Source: Solibacillus sp. FSL R5-0449
Lineage (GTDB): Bacteria; Bacillota; Bacilli; Bacillales_A; Planococcaceae
Assembly (NCBI RefSeq): GCF_037975215.1
Contig: NZ_CP150239.1
Span: 2,766,001-2,830,000 of the forward strand
DNA length: 64,000 nucleotides
Reading direction: 5' to 3'
The position numbers and the translations under genes are program-made. Shown in pieces: positions 51,292-59,848 of the stretch. How positions within the stretch are numbered: the stretch's first letter is position 1; every line of letters starts with the position of its first letter. Below the pieces are notes generated by a model that was not told the DNA's origin, searched no databases, and was given only the letters and a program-made list of their open reading frames with translations.

Positions 51292-51805
51292 AATGGTTAA
51301 ATTAGATTGGTTTAATATTGATTTTGATTATAATAAAAGTACTCCTTTTTTTCAGTCAGCACCAAATTATCGAATTCGTTTCGATATCGATAAACTAGAG
51401 AACGCTACATTACAAAATCTTCTTGATATGATATATGATCAAAATGAAGAAATTGAACTGATATTTATATCCGAATATATAATAAACGGAAAACGAATAT
51501 CCTCTAAATCAAATATAAATAAAATTATTACGATCAAAAATTGGAGAGAAATACCTGAAATTGACAAAGAAACAAATGAAGGTGCAGTTTACGCAAATAT
51601 TAAACGTTTAAAACAATCCGACGTTTTCAACTATTGTATGGCGATTAAAAGAGGTTTTAAAGAAATATATCTTTCCTTTTTTTCAGACACTTATATGGTA
51701 TATATTAGTAGTGATGTTATTGATATTATTTCAAATGATGAAAGTAAAATCGATAAACTAAAAGACAGCTATAGTGAATTGTATGATACGCATTATAATA
51801 AGTAG
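51284..51805 (+). CDS. Putative immunity protein for the adjacent toxin, 170-173 aa
   Basis: A cytosolic, acidic alpha/beta protein (FNIDFDYNKSTPFFQSAPNY, GFKEIYLSFFSDTYMVYIS) with no known family. The GTG at 51284 overlaps the toxin stop by 8 bases; the ATG at 51293 with GGTGAT upstream is an alternative. The immunity role is inferred from the toxin order and coupling. Confidence 0.65.
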   Translation: MIKMVKLDWFNIDFDYNKSTPFFQSAPNYRIRFDIDKLENATLQNLLDMIYDQNEEIELIFISEYIINGKRISSKSNINKIITIKNWREIPEIDKETNEGAVYANIKRLKQSDVFNYCMAIKRGFKEIYLSFFSDTYMVYISSDVIDIISNDESKIDKLKDSYSELYDTHYNK

Positions 51806-51869
51806 GCATCTTAATAACGAACCTGTTTATTAAGGATTTCTGAATAAAATTTTATATAACCCTAATAGT

Positions 51870-51920
51870 GACCCGGGTGCATAAACAATTCTGCAATTGT
51901 TCGTGTAGCCGGGTCGTTGT
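51870..51920. repeat. Family B palindromic repeat
   Basis: GACCCGGGTGCATAAACAAT ... ATTGTTCGTGTAGCCGGGTC: arms pair with a few mismatches; it follows the immunity gene and may act as a terminator. Confidence 0.8.
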
Positions 51921-52041
51921 AATTTAATGATGTTAGTGCAGCAAACAACTAATAAATGATTAATTTACCAATCAATGAAAAGGATTAACTTGAGCATACA
52001 TAATAAAAGCATATAATGAAGACATAAAGGGGGTATCTTTG

Positions 52042-53637
52042 ATGAGGTTTAATCGAATTTTTCAACAGTTTGCAGGAATAACCGATGCAATCAAAGCATT
52101 TCCACTCGTTACTGGGCTCTTACTTGTTTTATTCATCTTGAATGTAGCAGAAATTAGCGGTACTGTGACAAACTATGATCAATGGTTGGCAACGCTTGTC
52201 GTTGCTGTATTCGCTGCATCTGTAGCAGACTTATTTGCTAAACGCGTCCTAACGTATAGCATCGCCATTATTTTTACAGGTCTTTTCTTTTTGATCAGCA
52301 ACGCCAATGATCTTATATTAGCGATCCAAACAGGCATTGTTGTAAGTACGCTCATGATGGGCTTTATATGGCTCGGCAAAGATAATTTCAGTGCACGTTT
52401 TTTCCAGATTTTTAAAAGCATTCTCATCACAGCCTTCTTCTCCATCGTCATCTTTGTTGGATTAATGCTTGTTTATGCAGCGATCAATTATTTACTGTTT
52501 CCAGTTAATTCAACTATCATCGGGTATATCGCAGCTACTGTATTTGGATTGTTTACTCCATTATTCTTCCTGTCCCTGACGATGAAGAAAGCAGAGTCAG
52601 CCCATATTCTTGAGGTGTTAATATCGTATGTCATTGTACCGCTGACAATGGTGTATGCGGTGATTTTAGTGATATATATTGCACTGCATTTCACCGACTG
52701 GTCGGAAAATTTACTCGAGCCATTATTAGTGTCTTTCGTGACAACTGTACTCATCGTGTACTTTTTAAGCTACCAGATTAATAATGTGTTAACGAAATGG
52801 TTCCGACTTATTTTCCCGAAAGTGTTACTTGTCATTGTGCTTTACCAGCTCGTTGTCTCCATCATGAAAATCGGAGAGACTGGCATTACACATGGCCGTT
52901 ATTTTGTTATTTTATTCGGCTTATTTGCCATCATCATCGCACTGATCCTGACATTCATGCAAAAAAAGCAATGGCTTGTTGCACCGATTTTTATCGGGTT
53001 TAGTTTACTTTCTGTCATCCCGCCTGTTGATGCCTTTACGATTAGTAAAAACAATCAGGAAAATCTGCTGCAGGAGCGTTTGCAATCGCTCAATATGTAT
53101 GATGGAGAAGTCCAGCCGAATCCGGATATTTCTAATGAGGATAAACAATTCATTACGGAGAAATTCGATTATTTAAAGCGCATGGGTTATGACATTGCGT
53201 GGCTGCCAGATCAACCGTTCGATAAAATCTTTGGGTTCTCGCAGCAATATAAAGATTATACGAACGAAGTGTATTATACGACGAACTTAGATTGGGATGA
53301 ACCGGTTATTACCGACATTGATCAATACGATTATTTTGTGCAAGTATCCGCTTCACAAAATTCAATGCACCGACGATTTGAATTAGCCAACAATATGCAG
53401 CTCCGTTTACAAAAGGATCAGCTCGTGCTAGAGAAAGACGAGCAGGAGCTTCTAGCATGGCCGTTGGAGGAACTAGACACCCTCTTTACAAGTGATTACA
53501 GCGAGTTAACTTTAGAAGAAGCTACGCTCATCGCGGAAAACGACCGCGCGAAGCTAAAAATCATCGTTCAAAACGCTCAATCCTATGGCAATCAACGCTA
53601 CGCGGAATTGTATGTTTTTGTGCAGGTGAAGGAATAA
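52042..53637 (+). CDS. DUF4153 membrane protein, 531 aa
   Basis: About ten membrane helices in residues 15-335 followed by a soluble C-terminal domain of about 190 residues (NEDKQFITEKFDYLKRMGYD, YTTNLDWDEPVITDIDQYDY). The helix pattern with FPLVTGLLLVLFILN and GRYFVILFGLFAIIIALIL is that of DUF4153 proteins, function unknown. ATG 52042 follows AAAGGGGG by 8 bases. Confidence 0.8.
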   Translation: MRFNRIFQQFAGITDAIKAFPLVTGLLLVLFILNVAEISGTVTNYDQWLATLVVAVFAASVADLFAKRVLTYSIAIIFTGLFFLISNANDLILAIQTGIVVSTLMMGFIWLGKDNFSARFFQIFKSILITAFFSIVIFVGLMLVYAAINYLLFPVNSTIIGYIAATVFGLFTPLFFLSLTMKKAESAHILEVLISYVIVPLTMVYAVILVIYIALHFTDWSENLLEPLLVSFVTTVLIVYFLSYQINNVLTKWFRLIFPKVLLVIVLYQLVVSIMKIGETGITHGRYFVILFGLFAIIIALILTFMQKKQWLVAPIFIGFSLLSVIPPVDAFTISKNNQENLLQERLQSLNMYDGEVQPNPDISNEDKQFITEKFDYLKRMGYDIAWLPDQPFDKIFGFSQQYKDYTNEVYYTTNLDWDEPVITDIDQYDYFVQVSASQNSMHRRFELANNMQLRLQKDQLVLEKDEQELLAWPLEELDTLFTSDYSELTLEEATLIAENDRAKLKIIVQNAQSYGNQRYAELYVFVQVKE

Positions 53638-53948
53638 GGAATGAAAGAAACAACCCCAAATTGTTGAACGTAACAATCTGGGGCTGTTTACCTGATTTTT
53701 AAAGATACGGAGAGATGCCTAATGACTATCACATCTTCTTTTTGCATTTGAATTGGCTCATAGTTTTCATTTTCAGAAAGAAGTAACACTGAATCACCCA
53801 TGCCCCCGGTGCATGAAATTATTTTGTAAAAGTAACAGGCACTTACACTATTGATAATTGGCACAGATATTGTAGCTATCCTGCTTTTTGATTTATACTT
53901 TAAGTACTACACATAATCGGCAATCGCTGTGATTGGAAGGAGAAACCC
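53638..53948. other. Gene-free stretch with a terminator and a possible coding remnant
   Basis: The hairpin at 53651-53688 ends the DUF4153 gene. On the minus strand 53688-53801 reads MGDSVLLLSENENYEPIQMQ..., coding-like but cut off at both ends and without a ribosome site; probably a remnant. A CCCCCGGTGCATGAA piece at 53804 resembles the family B core. Confidence 0.45.
53651..53688 (+). terminator. Hairpin after the DUF4153 gene
   Basis: CAACCCCAAATTGTT / AACAATCTGGGGCTG stem, 14 bases past the stop; short T-tract. Confidence 0.6.
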
Positions 53949-55136
53949 ATGATTATTCAATGTACAAAGAAAGTACTGGATACGCTAGACATTGACGATT
54001 CAAAAATAGTATCACCAGATGGCTTTGACCAGTATCCTGAAAGTTTACTAGGATGGCATGCCAACATCGTCACAATTTATAGAAGAAAAGTTTTAGTTTT
54101 GATGAATAATGAAACGCGATTTCCCGTCATTATCAATCGGCTTTTAAAGAAAGATCTTGCCAATCTTCATAGCTTAATTTATGAAGGTATTCGAGTTGCC
54201 CTTCGAATGGAAGGTGTTAGCGAATCGGTTATCGAAAAGTACTTTGCTTTATCAAAGGACCTAAGTTTTTCAAAAACCGCCAATCGAAGCATGGTGGCTA
54301 AATTGAACAAAACCGTAAATGAGGTTGAATTTTGGGCAGAATTTCTCGATAAGGACGTGACAATCCAGCGCTTTATTAGCCCGCTTGTTAGTAAAATGAT
54401 TCAATCCGATGCTCAAAATAAAGGCTATTATCCGAAAGTAAAAATGCTTGAGCGTTTAGCACAAATAACTGATGCTAAGGACGTTTCACAAATAATGGAT
54501 GTCGAGCTTTATCAACTGAACATTCAGCTTGACTTAGATGGCCATGAAATTTGGCGACGCGTGCAGATCCCAGCTAATTATTCATTCAGAAGCCTTCACA
54601 ACCTTATCCAAATCGTTTTCGACTGGCAAAACTATCACTTGCATGAATTTTCCGTCGAGCGAAAAGATAACAGGGACCTTAAAATTGTCATGGATGACGA
54701 CCCTGAAACACTTGAATTTGCCGATTCCTCTGGGGACGAAATTGTACAAGAACGATTCGTTTCGTTGGCTGAAATCTTCTCGCAACATCCAGAAGTTATT
54801 TACGAATATGATTTTGGCGACTCCTGGAAGCACATTATTACACTAGAAAAATCAATAACTGCAACGTCACAGCATGCAAAACTTATAGAAGGCAAAGGCG
54901 AACGCCCACCAGAAGATGTTGGCGGCTTACATGGGTTCAACGAATATTTAGCAATGATCAATGAACCCACTTCCCCTGAATATGAAAATATTATGGCTTG
55001 GGCTGCATCTCAAAAGGAACGAACTTTCTCCCTAGATTATACGAATCATCGCCTCAAGAGCATTTTGCACAACTATCGCTATTATGAGAATGAACAAATT
55101 TTAGCTAACAATAATTTTCTAGCAAGGTTAAAATAG
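53949..55136 (+). CDS. pRiA4b ORF-3-like protein with N-terminal DUF6933-like domain, 395 aa
   Basis: The N-terminal 180 residues (MIIQCTKKVLDTLDID, RKVLVLMNNETRFPVII, IYEGIRVALRMEGVSE) look like DUF6933. The C-terminal half is the pRiA4b ORF-3 domain: VELYQLNIQLDLDGHEIWRR, SFRSLHNLIQIVFDWQNYHL, EYDFGDSWKHIITLE, CPPEDVGG-like RPPEDVGGLHGFNEYL. Soluble, function unknown, frequent in accessory DNA. GGAAGGAG precedes the ATG. Confidence 0.85.
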   Translation: MIIQCTKKVLDTLDIDDSKIVSPDGFDQYPESLLGWHANIVTIYRRKVLVLMNNETRFPVIINRLLKKDLANLHSLIYEGIRVALRMEGVSESVIEKYFALSKDLSFSKTANRSMVAKLNKTVNEVEFWAEFLDKDVTIQRFISPLVSKMIQSDAQNKGYYPKVKMLERLAQITDAKDVSQIMDVELYQLNIQLDLDGHEIWRRVQIPANYSFRSLHNLIQIVFDWQNYHLHEFSVERKDNRDLKIVMDDDPETLEFADSSGDEIVQERFVSLAEIFSQHPEVIYEYDFGDSWKHIITLEKSITATSQHAKLIEGKGERPPEDVGGLHGFNEYLAMINEPTSPEYENIMAWAASQKERTFSLDYTNHRLKSILHNYRYYENEQILANNNFLARLK

Positions 55137-55385
55137 GTGTTGTAGTGCTAATTTTCCCGGAGCAGGCACTCATACACTTATATTGTAAGACGGTTCCAAC
55201 AATCGTTTGTTGTTTAAGGTGATAGCTTCGAGGATGGGATCTACCGCTGAGAGGGCGGTTAATTTTTATCGGTACAAATAATGGATATGCTATTTAAAAA
55301 GTGAACCGCCCATCTCAAACTTAATTGGGCGGTTCATTTATTTGTTTGTGCACCCGGTGCATGAATTTAATGGAGTCTGCCCTGC

Positions 55386-55436
55386 ATCCGGCCATCTACC
55401 TTCGATTTATAAAGAACACCATTTTGGTCCTGTTAG
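55386..55436 (-). pseudogene. 50-bp fragment of the M20 amidohydrolase gene
   Basis: Minus strand encodes QDQNGVLYKSKVDGRMQ, against QEQNDVPYKSKVDGRMH in the gene at 34822-36015; at DNA level about nine in ten bases match 35715-35765. No start, stop or flanking homology. Confidence 0.8.
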
Positions 55437-55438
55437 AA

Positions 55439-55490
55439 AAACCGGGTGCATAAACAATTCAACAATTGTTCGTGCACCCGGTTCGTTGTG
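55439..55490. repeat. Family B palindromic repeat
   Basis: AACCGGGTGCATAAACAATT / AATTGTTCGTGCACCCGGTT: best-preserved copy with arms AACCGGGTGCA / TGCACCCGGTT and ACAATT / AATTGT. Placed at the end of the SDR gene. Confidence 0.85.
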
Positions 55491-55509
55491 ATTTATTTAA
55501 TTTACAATT

Positions 55510-56262
55510 TTAATGGAGCATAATCGAGCCGCCATCAACCATTAACGTTTGACCTGTAATATATTTAGAGTCTTCTGAAGCTAAAAAGACCGCAGCACGT
55601 CCGATATCCTGTTCCGGATCACCGAATTTGCCCATCGGAATACCTGCAAGTACCTGTTCATGATATTCCGGCTGTGCTTTTGCCCATGCCTGTACACCCT
55701 CGGAATTGGCGATTGGTGAAATCAGGTTTGCTGTAATACCGTCCGCACCGAATTCATTTGCCACGACACGCGTAATTCCGCGAATCGCTTCTTTCGCTGC
55801 AGCATACGCAGCTTGTGTTTTATGCCCTTTTAACCCGGCACCTGAAGCAAAGTTAATAATATTGCCGCGCGTTTTCTTTAAATGCGGAATAGCCGCATGC
55901 ATTAAATACCATGTAGGATAGAAGCCTGTATCCATTGACAATGCTAAATGTTCTGGTGTTGTTTCAAGGAATGGCGTTTGTTTGGAAGCATGTGCATTGT
56001 TCACGAGCACATCTAAACGTCCATACTTCTCGACAACTTGTTCCACGACATTTTTCAGTTGATCATGCTTAGTCAAATCAAATTCAATAAAGCTCGAGTT
56101 CGGTGAATATTGCTGTAAATCCGCCAATACGTTTGCGCCGGCTTCCGGATTGAGATCAACTGCCACAACAATTGCCCCCTCTTTTGCCATTGCACGCCCC
56201 ATACCAGCGCCAATACCGCCAGCACCACCTGTAATGATCACTACTTTGTCTTTTAATTTCAA
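55510..56262 (-). CDS. Classical short-chain dehydrogenase/reductase, 250 aa
   Basis: Cofactor loop TGGAGGIG (11-18), NNAH (88-91), catalytic S140 in NFASGAG, Y153 and K157 in YAAAK, and the C-terminal GQTLMVDGG. Full-length SDR of the glucose-1-dehydrogenase/FabG kind; D36 after the second strand suggests NAD(H). Substrate unknown. GAAGGAGAAATTG precedes the ATG. Monocistronic. Confidence 0.92.
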   Translation of the reverse strand: MKLKDKVVIITGGAGGIGAGMGRAMAKEGAIVVAVDLNPEAGANVLADLQQYSPNSSFIEFDLTKHDQLKNVVEQVVEKYGRLDVLVNNAHASKQTPFLETTPEHLALSMDTGFYPTWYLMHAAIPHLKKTRGNIINFASGAGLKGHKTQAAYAAAKEAIRGITRVVANEFGADGITANLISPIANSEGVQAWAKAQPEYHEQVLAGIPMGKFGDPEQDIGRAAVFLASEDSKYITGQTLMVDGGSIMLH

Positions 56263-56428
56263 TACAATTTCTCCTTCTCAGAAAAACCACAAATCTAACG
56301 TGATTGTTCCCAGTATCGTTAATAACTTTTTTGTTACTAACAAATTAAATATACAACTACATCATTTTAGAGGCAAATGATTAACCGCACCTGTTATCCT
56401 TTCATTCTGTATCCTTGCTAGATTAAGT

Positions 56429-56490
56429 TCACTTCCCGCAGCACTTCTTAAACTTCTTTCCGCTGCCACATGGATCATTTCGACCAAGGC
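56429..56490 (-). pseudogene. SEC-C motif remnant
   Basis: Minus strand reads LGRNDPCGSGKKFKKCCGK and a stop. This is the zinc-binding SEC-C tail (NDPCPCGSGKKFKKCCGK) with two residues deleted. Stops lie just upstream in frame, so only the tail of a lost SEC-C protein remains. Confidence 0.75.
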
Positions 56491-56539
56491 GCTATTACAT
56501 TTACTTATATTAATTTGTAGAGCTTCATACAAATGTGAG

Positions 56540-57055
56540 CTACTTTTCATTAGCTTTAGTTAAACTTACATTAGCCAAAGTATTTCCTATTTCTCCATTA
56601 ATAACTGATAAGCTGCCATCGTTTTCAAGAACGATGGCTTGAACTTCCTTTAAGTCCCCAATTCCATCATTTCGTACAGACTGCAGGATATCGCCCTCGC
56701 TAATTCTTTCCTTTTTCATCGTTTCTCTAAGAATTGAACCATTTAAATAAAATAAGCTCGGCTCTGACTTGATGAGTTTATTGAATTTTTTCCACCGTAC
56801 AGATGTGAAGGTCAGCAAGAATTGCAATAAAATCAACAGAACAAATGCTAACAGTCCCTCTAGCAAGCTCACATTTTTATACAATAAAATTGTAGAGAGC
56901 ACAGAACCAATGGCTACTGTTACCACCAAATCGAAAGCATTTAATTGGGTTAACGACCGTTTCCCGGAAGTCAGCAGGAAGAAGATTAGACCAATATAAG
57001 CAAGAATGCCAACAGTGATAATTCTAATAAAACTTTCCAATGTTATTGAGAACAT
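56540..57055 (-). CDS. DUF421 (YetF-like) membrane protein, copy 2, 171 aa
   Basis: Nearly identical to 49394-49903 (LLTSGKRSLTQLNAFDLVVT, SEPSLFYLNGSILRETMKKE, RISEGDILQSVRNDGIGDLK), differing at roughly one residue in twelve. About 130 bases upstream also match. It ends with KANEK instead of RES. Small integral membrane protein with a cytosolic domain; role unknown. Confidence 0.88.
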   Translation of the reverse strand: MFSITLESFIRIITVGILAYIGLIFFLLTSGKRSLTQLNAFDLVVTVAIGSVLSTILLYKNVSLLEGLLAFVLLILLQFLLTFTSVRWKKFNKLIKSEPSLFYLNGSILRETMKKERISEGDILQSVRNDGIGDLKEVQAIVLENDGSLSVINGEIGNTLANVSLTKANEK

Positions 57056-57302
57056 GCTACCAGCTCCTATCTGTAATATTTAGCTTCTCAAGTAGGCAAT
57101 CATAAAAAAAGCTTAAAGATTCTTATCTAAAACATTCTCATAACCACTTAAGTAATCTACTTTTTTTGTATACCCCATTCATAATCTTCCAAATACTCAT
57201 CGTTTTAATTTAAAGCTTGTTACGACTCTTTTTAAAAGAATTGAACACTCATTTATAAAACCCAAAATATTGATAAAATTTCAGAGGGCGCTTTAGATAG
57301 TT

Positions 57303-58295
57303 TTATATTAATTCGTATGTAATTTCCGCATTCTTATATTTCTCCTGAAAGCGATGAAGCTCGTCCTTATCAAAGAAAAATGCAATTTCACGGTTATTGT
57401 AGACTGCTTTCGCAACTTTCTCGAACGGCTCTTGATTGCCTTCAAAATAAGTAGGCGTTATTGTTGATATACGCTCATAGCAAACCTTTCCTAACTCCAG
57501 CGATCGTTCTGGATTAACTTTGTACCATCCTTTAAAGACATATTCAAACCCGCCAAACTCACTTCGGACATGGGCGAATAATGCAATTTCTTGTCTCAGC
57601 TCATACAATCGTTTCTTCATATACGCTGCATTAAATTCCGAGTCTGTATGATACTCTGTGAAGAATTGCTCGTCCGCGTTTAGTTCATTATCCCAACTGG
57701 CATTCGGATAAAATTTTAACGCTTTAATGTCGATTGCCTCCTGAAATTTATGTTTGGCCCCACTTCCTTGTAATCCTTTATACCCTGCCCCAAAACAGTT
57801 GCAGCAATCTTTTACAGTTTTGAAGGCAATGTGCTCCGTTGCATCCAAATACCCTCTATGTACGTAAGTCATTGGATTATATCCTTGTTCAACATCCCAC
57901 ACTTTATAATCCATGGATTCAAACCTTTGACGAATATGTAATACGACTGAGTCGATTCTTTCATTCATTTCCTGCAAATCATTAATCACTTTTATACGAA
58001 TGACCTCACATTCAATCGCTTGTACGATATCATGTTGACGCATAGAATCACTAAGTATCATTTCTTCTGATAAATGATAGGGCTCATCAATTTCAATAAT
58101 CATATTGATTTGTGGAAAATAGATATCTGCTAGCGCGTAGGTTTTTGTTTCTATATCCCGGACGATATATTGCTGAGTAATCATTTTTATATCCGGGTTA
58201 TTCAGTAGATGCCAAATCCGTGATACCACGTAGTTTTCGTCATTTTTCTTATTTGTTTTGGATAGTTGTTTTTTAATAAAGTTGTATTTTTTCAT
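57303..58295 (-). CDS. AbaSI/PvuRts1I-like modification-dependent endonuclease, 330 aa
   Basis: The N-terminal 130 residues form a Vsr/PD-(D/E)xK-like nuclease domain: VVSRIWHLLNN, QQYIVRD, ALADIYFPQINMIIEIDEPY (54-73; candidate metal ligands D57, E68, D70) and a following D..R..DI. The linker PMTYVHRGYLDATEHIAFKT and C-terminal part (FGAGYKGLQGSGAKHKF, EIALFAHVRSEFGGFEYVFK) fit the SRA-like reader of AbaSI. Such enzymes cut DNA with hydroxymethyl- or glucosyl-hydroxymethyl-cytosine, a phage defence. Assignment from memory of AbaSI. No methylase adjoins, as expected. Confidence 0.7.
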   Translation of the reverse strand: MKKYNFIKKQLSKTNKKNDENYVVSRIWHLLNNPDIKMITQQYIVRDIETKTYALADIYFPQINMIIEIDEPYHLSEEMILSDSMRQHDIVQAIECEVIRIKVINDLQEMNERIDSVVLHIRQRFESMDYKVWDVEQGYNPMTYVHRGYLDATEHIAFKTVKDCCNCFGAGYKGLQGSGAKHKFQEAIDIKALKFYPNASWDNELNADEQFFTEYHTDSEFNAAYMKKRLYELRQEIALFAHVRSEFGGFEYVFKGWYKVNPERSLELGKVCYERISTITPTYFEGNQEPFEKVAKAVYNNREIAFFFDKDELHRFQEKYKNAEITYELI

Positions 58296-58390
58296 TTATT
58301 ACTCCTATACGAAGAAAGGTTTTTTGCATCACTAAAAAAGTGCCAGGCACAGTTACACTAGGAACATAGGAGCTTTTCAGCTAGCTCCTC

Positions 58391-59350
58391 TTATGATAGT
58401 CGATCTGAAATTGTCTGGACGGCATCCATAAATACTTTAACAAATGCTTCGCGATATACATCATGCAGTATATGTACGTTTGGTTTATTGCCTGTTGAAT
58501 TGTGTAAATCTACGACTGTTGCACCTGCTGTAATACCCTCTGTCGACATTTCTACATAGTAGTCTGTTCCTTTGAAAAACTCAGGATGTAGTAAATACAT
58601 GAAGGCAGAAACGTCATGGAAGCGGAGCACCTCGGCGTAATGCGGCTCACTAAAAGGTGTTGGTTTCGCTACGTCCAAATAATACGTCACAAGATCATAA
58701 GCCTTTTGGGCAAACTCAGTACCAATGTCTAGAATTTTTTCCGCCTCAGTTTGCGTGACGAATGCTTTGTGGGTCACATCTAACCCGCACATGCTCATCG
58801 GTACGCCTGATTGCATCACAATTTGAGCGGCATGCGGATCTACAAAGGCGTTAAATTCGGCAACGGCTGTTTTATTGCCACCTTGAGCTGCGCCACCCAT
58901 CCATGAAATAGTTTCAATGTTATCCTTTACTTCTGGGTGAGCGAGTAATAACGCTCCGACATTTGTTAAAGGACCTGTCGCAACAATCGTTACCTTCTCC
59001 TCACTCGCTAAAATCGTTTCACGCATAGCTGCAACTGCCGGACGGACATTTGTCGGTACTCCCACTTTCGGAAACTCTACTTTTCCAAACCCAAATGCAC
59101 CATGAATTTCCTCTGCAACTTCAAGCTTTCGGAACATCGGCTGCTCAAGCCCTCGTGCAATCGTCACGTCTTCTTTAATGTAATTTAAAAACGCATGTGC
59201 ATTGTAATTCGCCTTACTTTGCGAAATATTTCCAGATGCAGTCGTTACTAAACGAATATCAAAAATATCCTTATTGGCAAATGCTACTGTTAGCATCATT
59301 GCATCATCAATACCTGGATCTGTGTCAATAATTAGCGGTCGTCTTATCAT
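58391..59350 (-). CDS. Inosine-uridine preferring nucleoside hydrolase family protein, 319 aa
   Basis: Ca-binding N-terminal motif PLIIDTDPGIDDAMML, then VTIVATGPLTNVGALLLAHP, SWMGGAAQGGNKTAVAEFNA and HDVSAFMYLLHPEFF. Hydrolyses the N-glycosidic bond of ribonucleosides in salvage. I prefer the ATG at 59350 (TTAGGTGA about 8 bases upstream) over the one at 59374. Length normal, monocistronic. Confidence 0.92.
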   Translation of the reverse strand: MIRRPLIIDTDPGIDDAMMLTVAFANKDIFDIRLVTTASGNISQSKANYNAHAFLNYIKEDVTIARGLEQPMFRKLEVAEEIHGAFGFGKVEFPKVGVPTNVRPAVAAMRETILASEEKVTIVATGPLTNVGALLLAHPEVKDNIETISWMGGAAQGGNKTAVAEFNAFVDPHAAQIVMQSGVPMSMCGLDVTHKAFVTQTEAEKILDIGTEFAQKAYDLVTYYLDVAKPTPFSEPHYAEVLRFHDVSAFMYLLHPEFFKGTDYYVEMSTEGITAGATVVDLHNSTGNKPNVHILHDVYREAFVKVFMDAVQTISDRLS

Positions 59351-59460
59351 GCTGTATTCACCTAATTCTTTCATTTATAGTCTCAGTATTAGATTGCCAT
59401 AACCACTGTGGTAATTAAAGCAAAAAAGTATATCCTGATAAAATTAAGATTTACTCAGGT

Positions 59461-59760
59461 TTAATTTTCTATATCCTTATGTCGAGAAAACTCGATGAGC
59501 ATTAAGTCTTCTGTATCCTTCTCGATTTTTTCTATATCTGGACGATCCCAGTCCCCTCCGAAATACTTTTCTTTATCCAGTATATAATGAAGCTTCGTAT
59601 ACTCCGCCTTTTGTATTAATTGAAGAATATACCCTACCCGATCCATCATGTACTTATTTAAAGCCATCATATCTTTATTAGACAGTTGGCTAATGACTTC
59701 TAATGGTCTATTTTGAGGAATCTTTGAGTACTCATCATAACCATATTTACCAGTATGCAT
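59461..59760 (-). pseudogene. Decayed hypothetical gene, 99-codon remainder
   Basis: An open frame of 99 codons (KYGYDEYSKIPQNRPLEVIS, DKEKYFGGDWDRPDIEKIEK) without a ribosome site. Directly upstream, in another frame, RICIKKLDRQFMDELVDMEY and AYW look like its missing N-terminal part, so one or more frameshifts have broken it. Family unknown. Confidence 0.5.
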
Positions 59761-59848
59761 ATTCCATATCTACTAACTCATCCATGAATTGTCGATCAAG
59801 CTTTTTAATACAAATTCGACATATTCTTGTCTTTATTTTTAATTTTGT

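Larger units (their letters stand above)
55137..55509. other. Gene-free stretch with terminator, gene remnant and repeat
   Basis: GAACCGCCCA / TGGGCGGTTC (55303-55335) is a terminator-like hairpin. Then come a family B core (CACCCGGTGCATGAA, 55351), the M20 gene fragment (55386-55436) and a full family B repeat. Confidence 0.6.

Noticed and set aside
56362-56550. A 62-codon open frame on the minus strand
   Set aside because: Another frame of the same DNA encodes the SEC-C remnant and a shifted stretch; this frame is a shadow of that.
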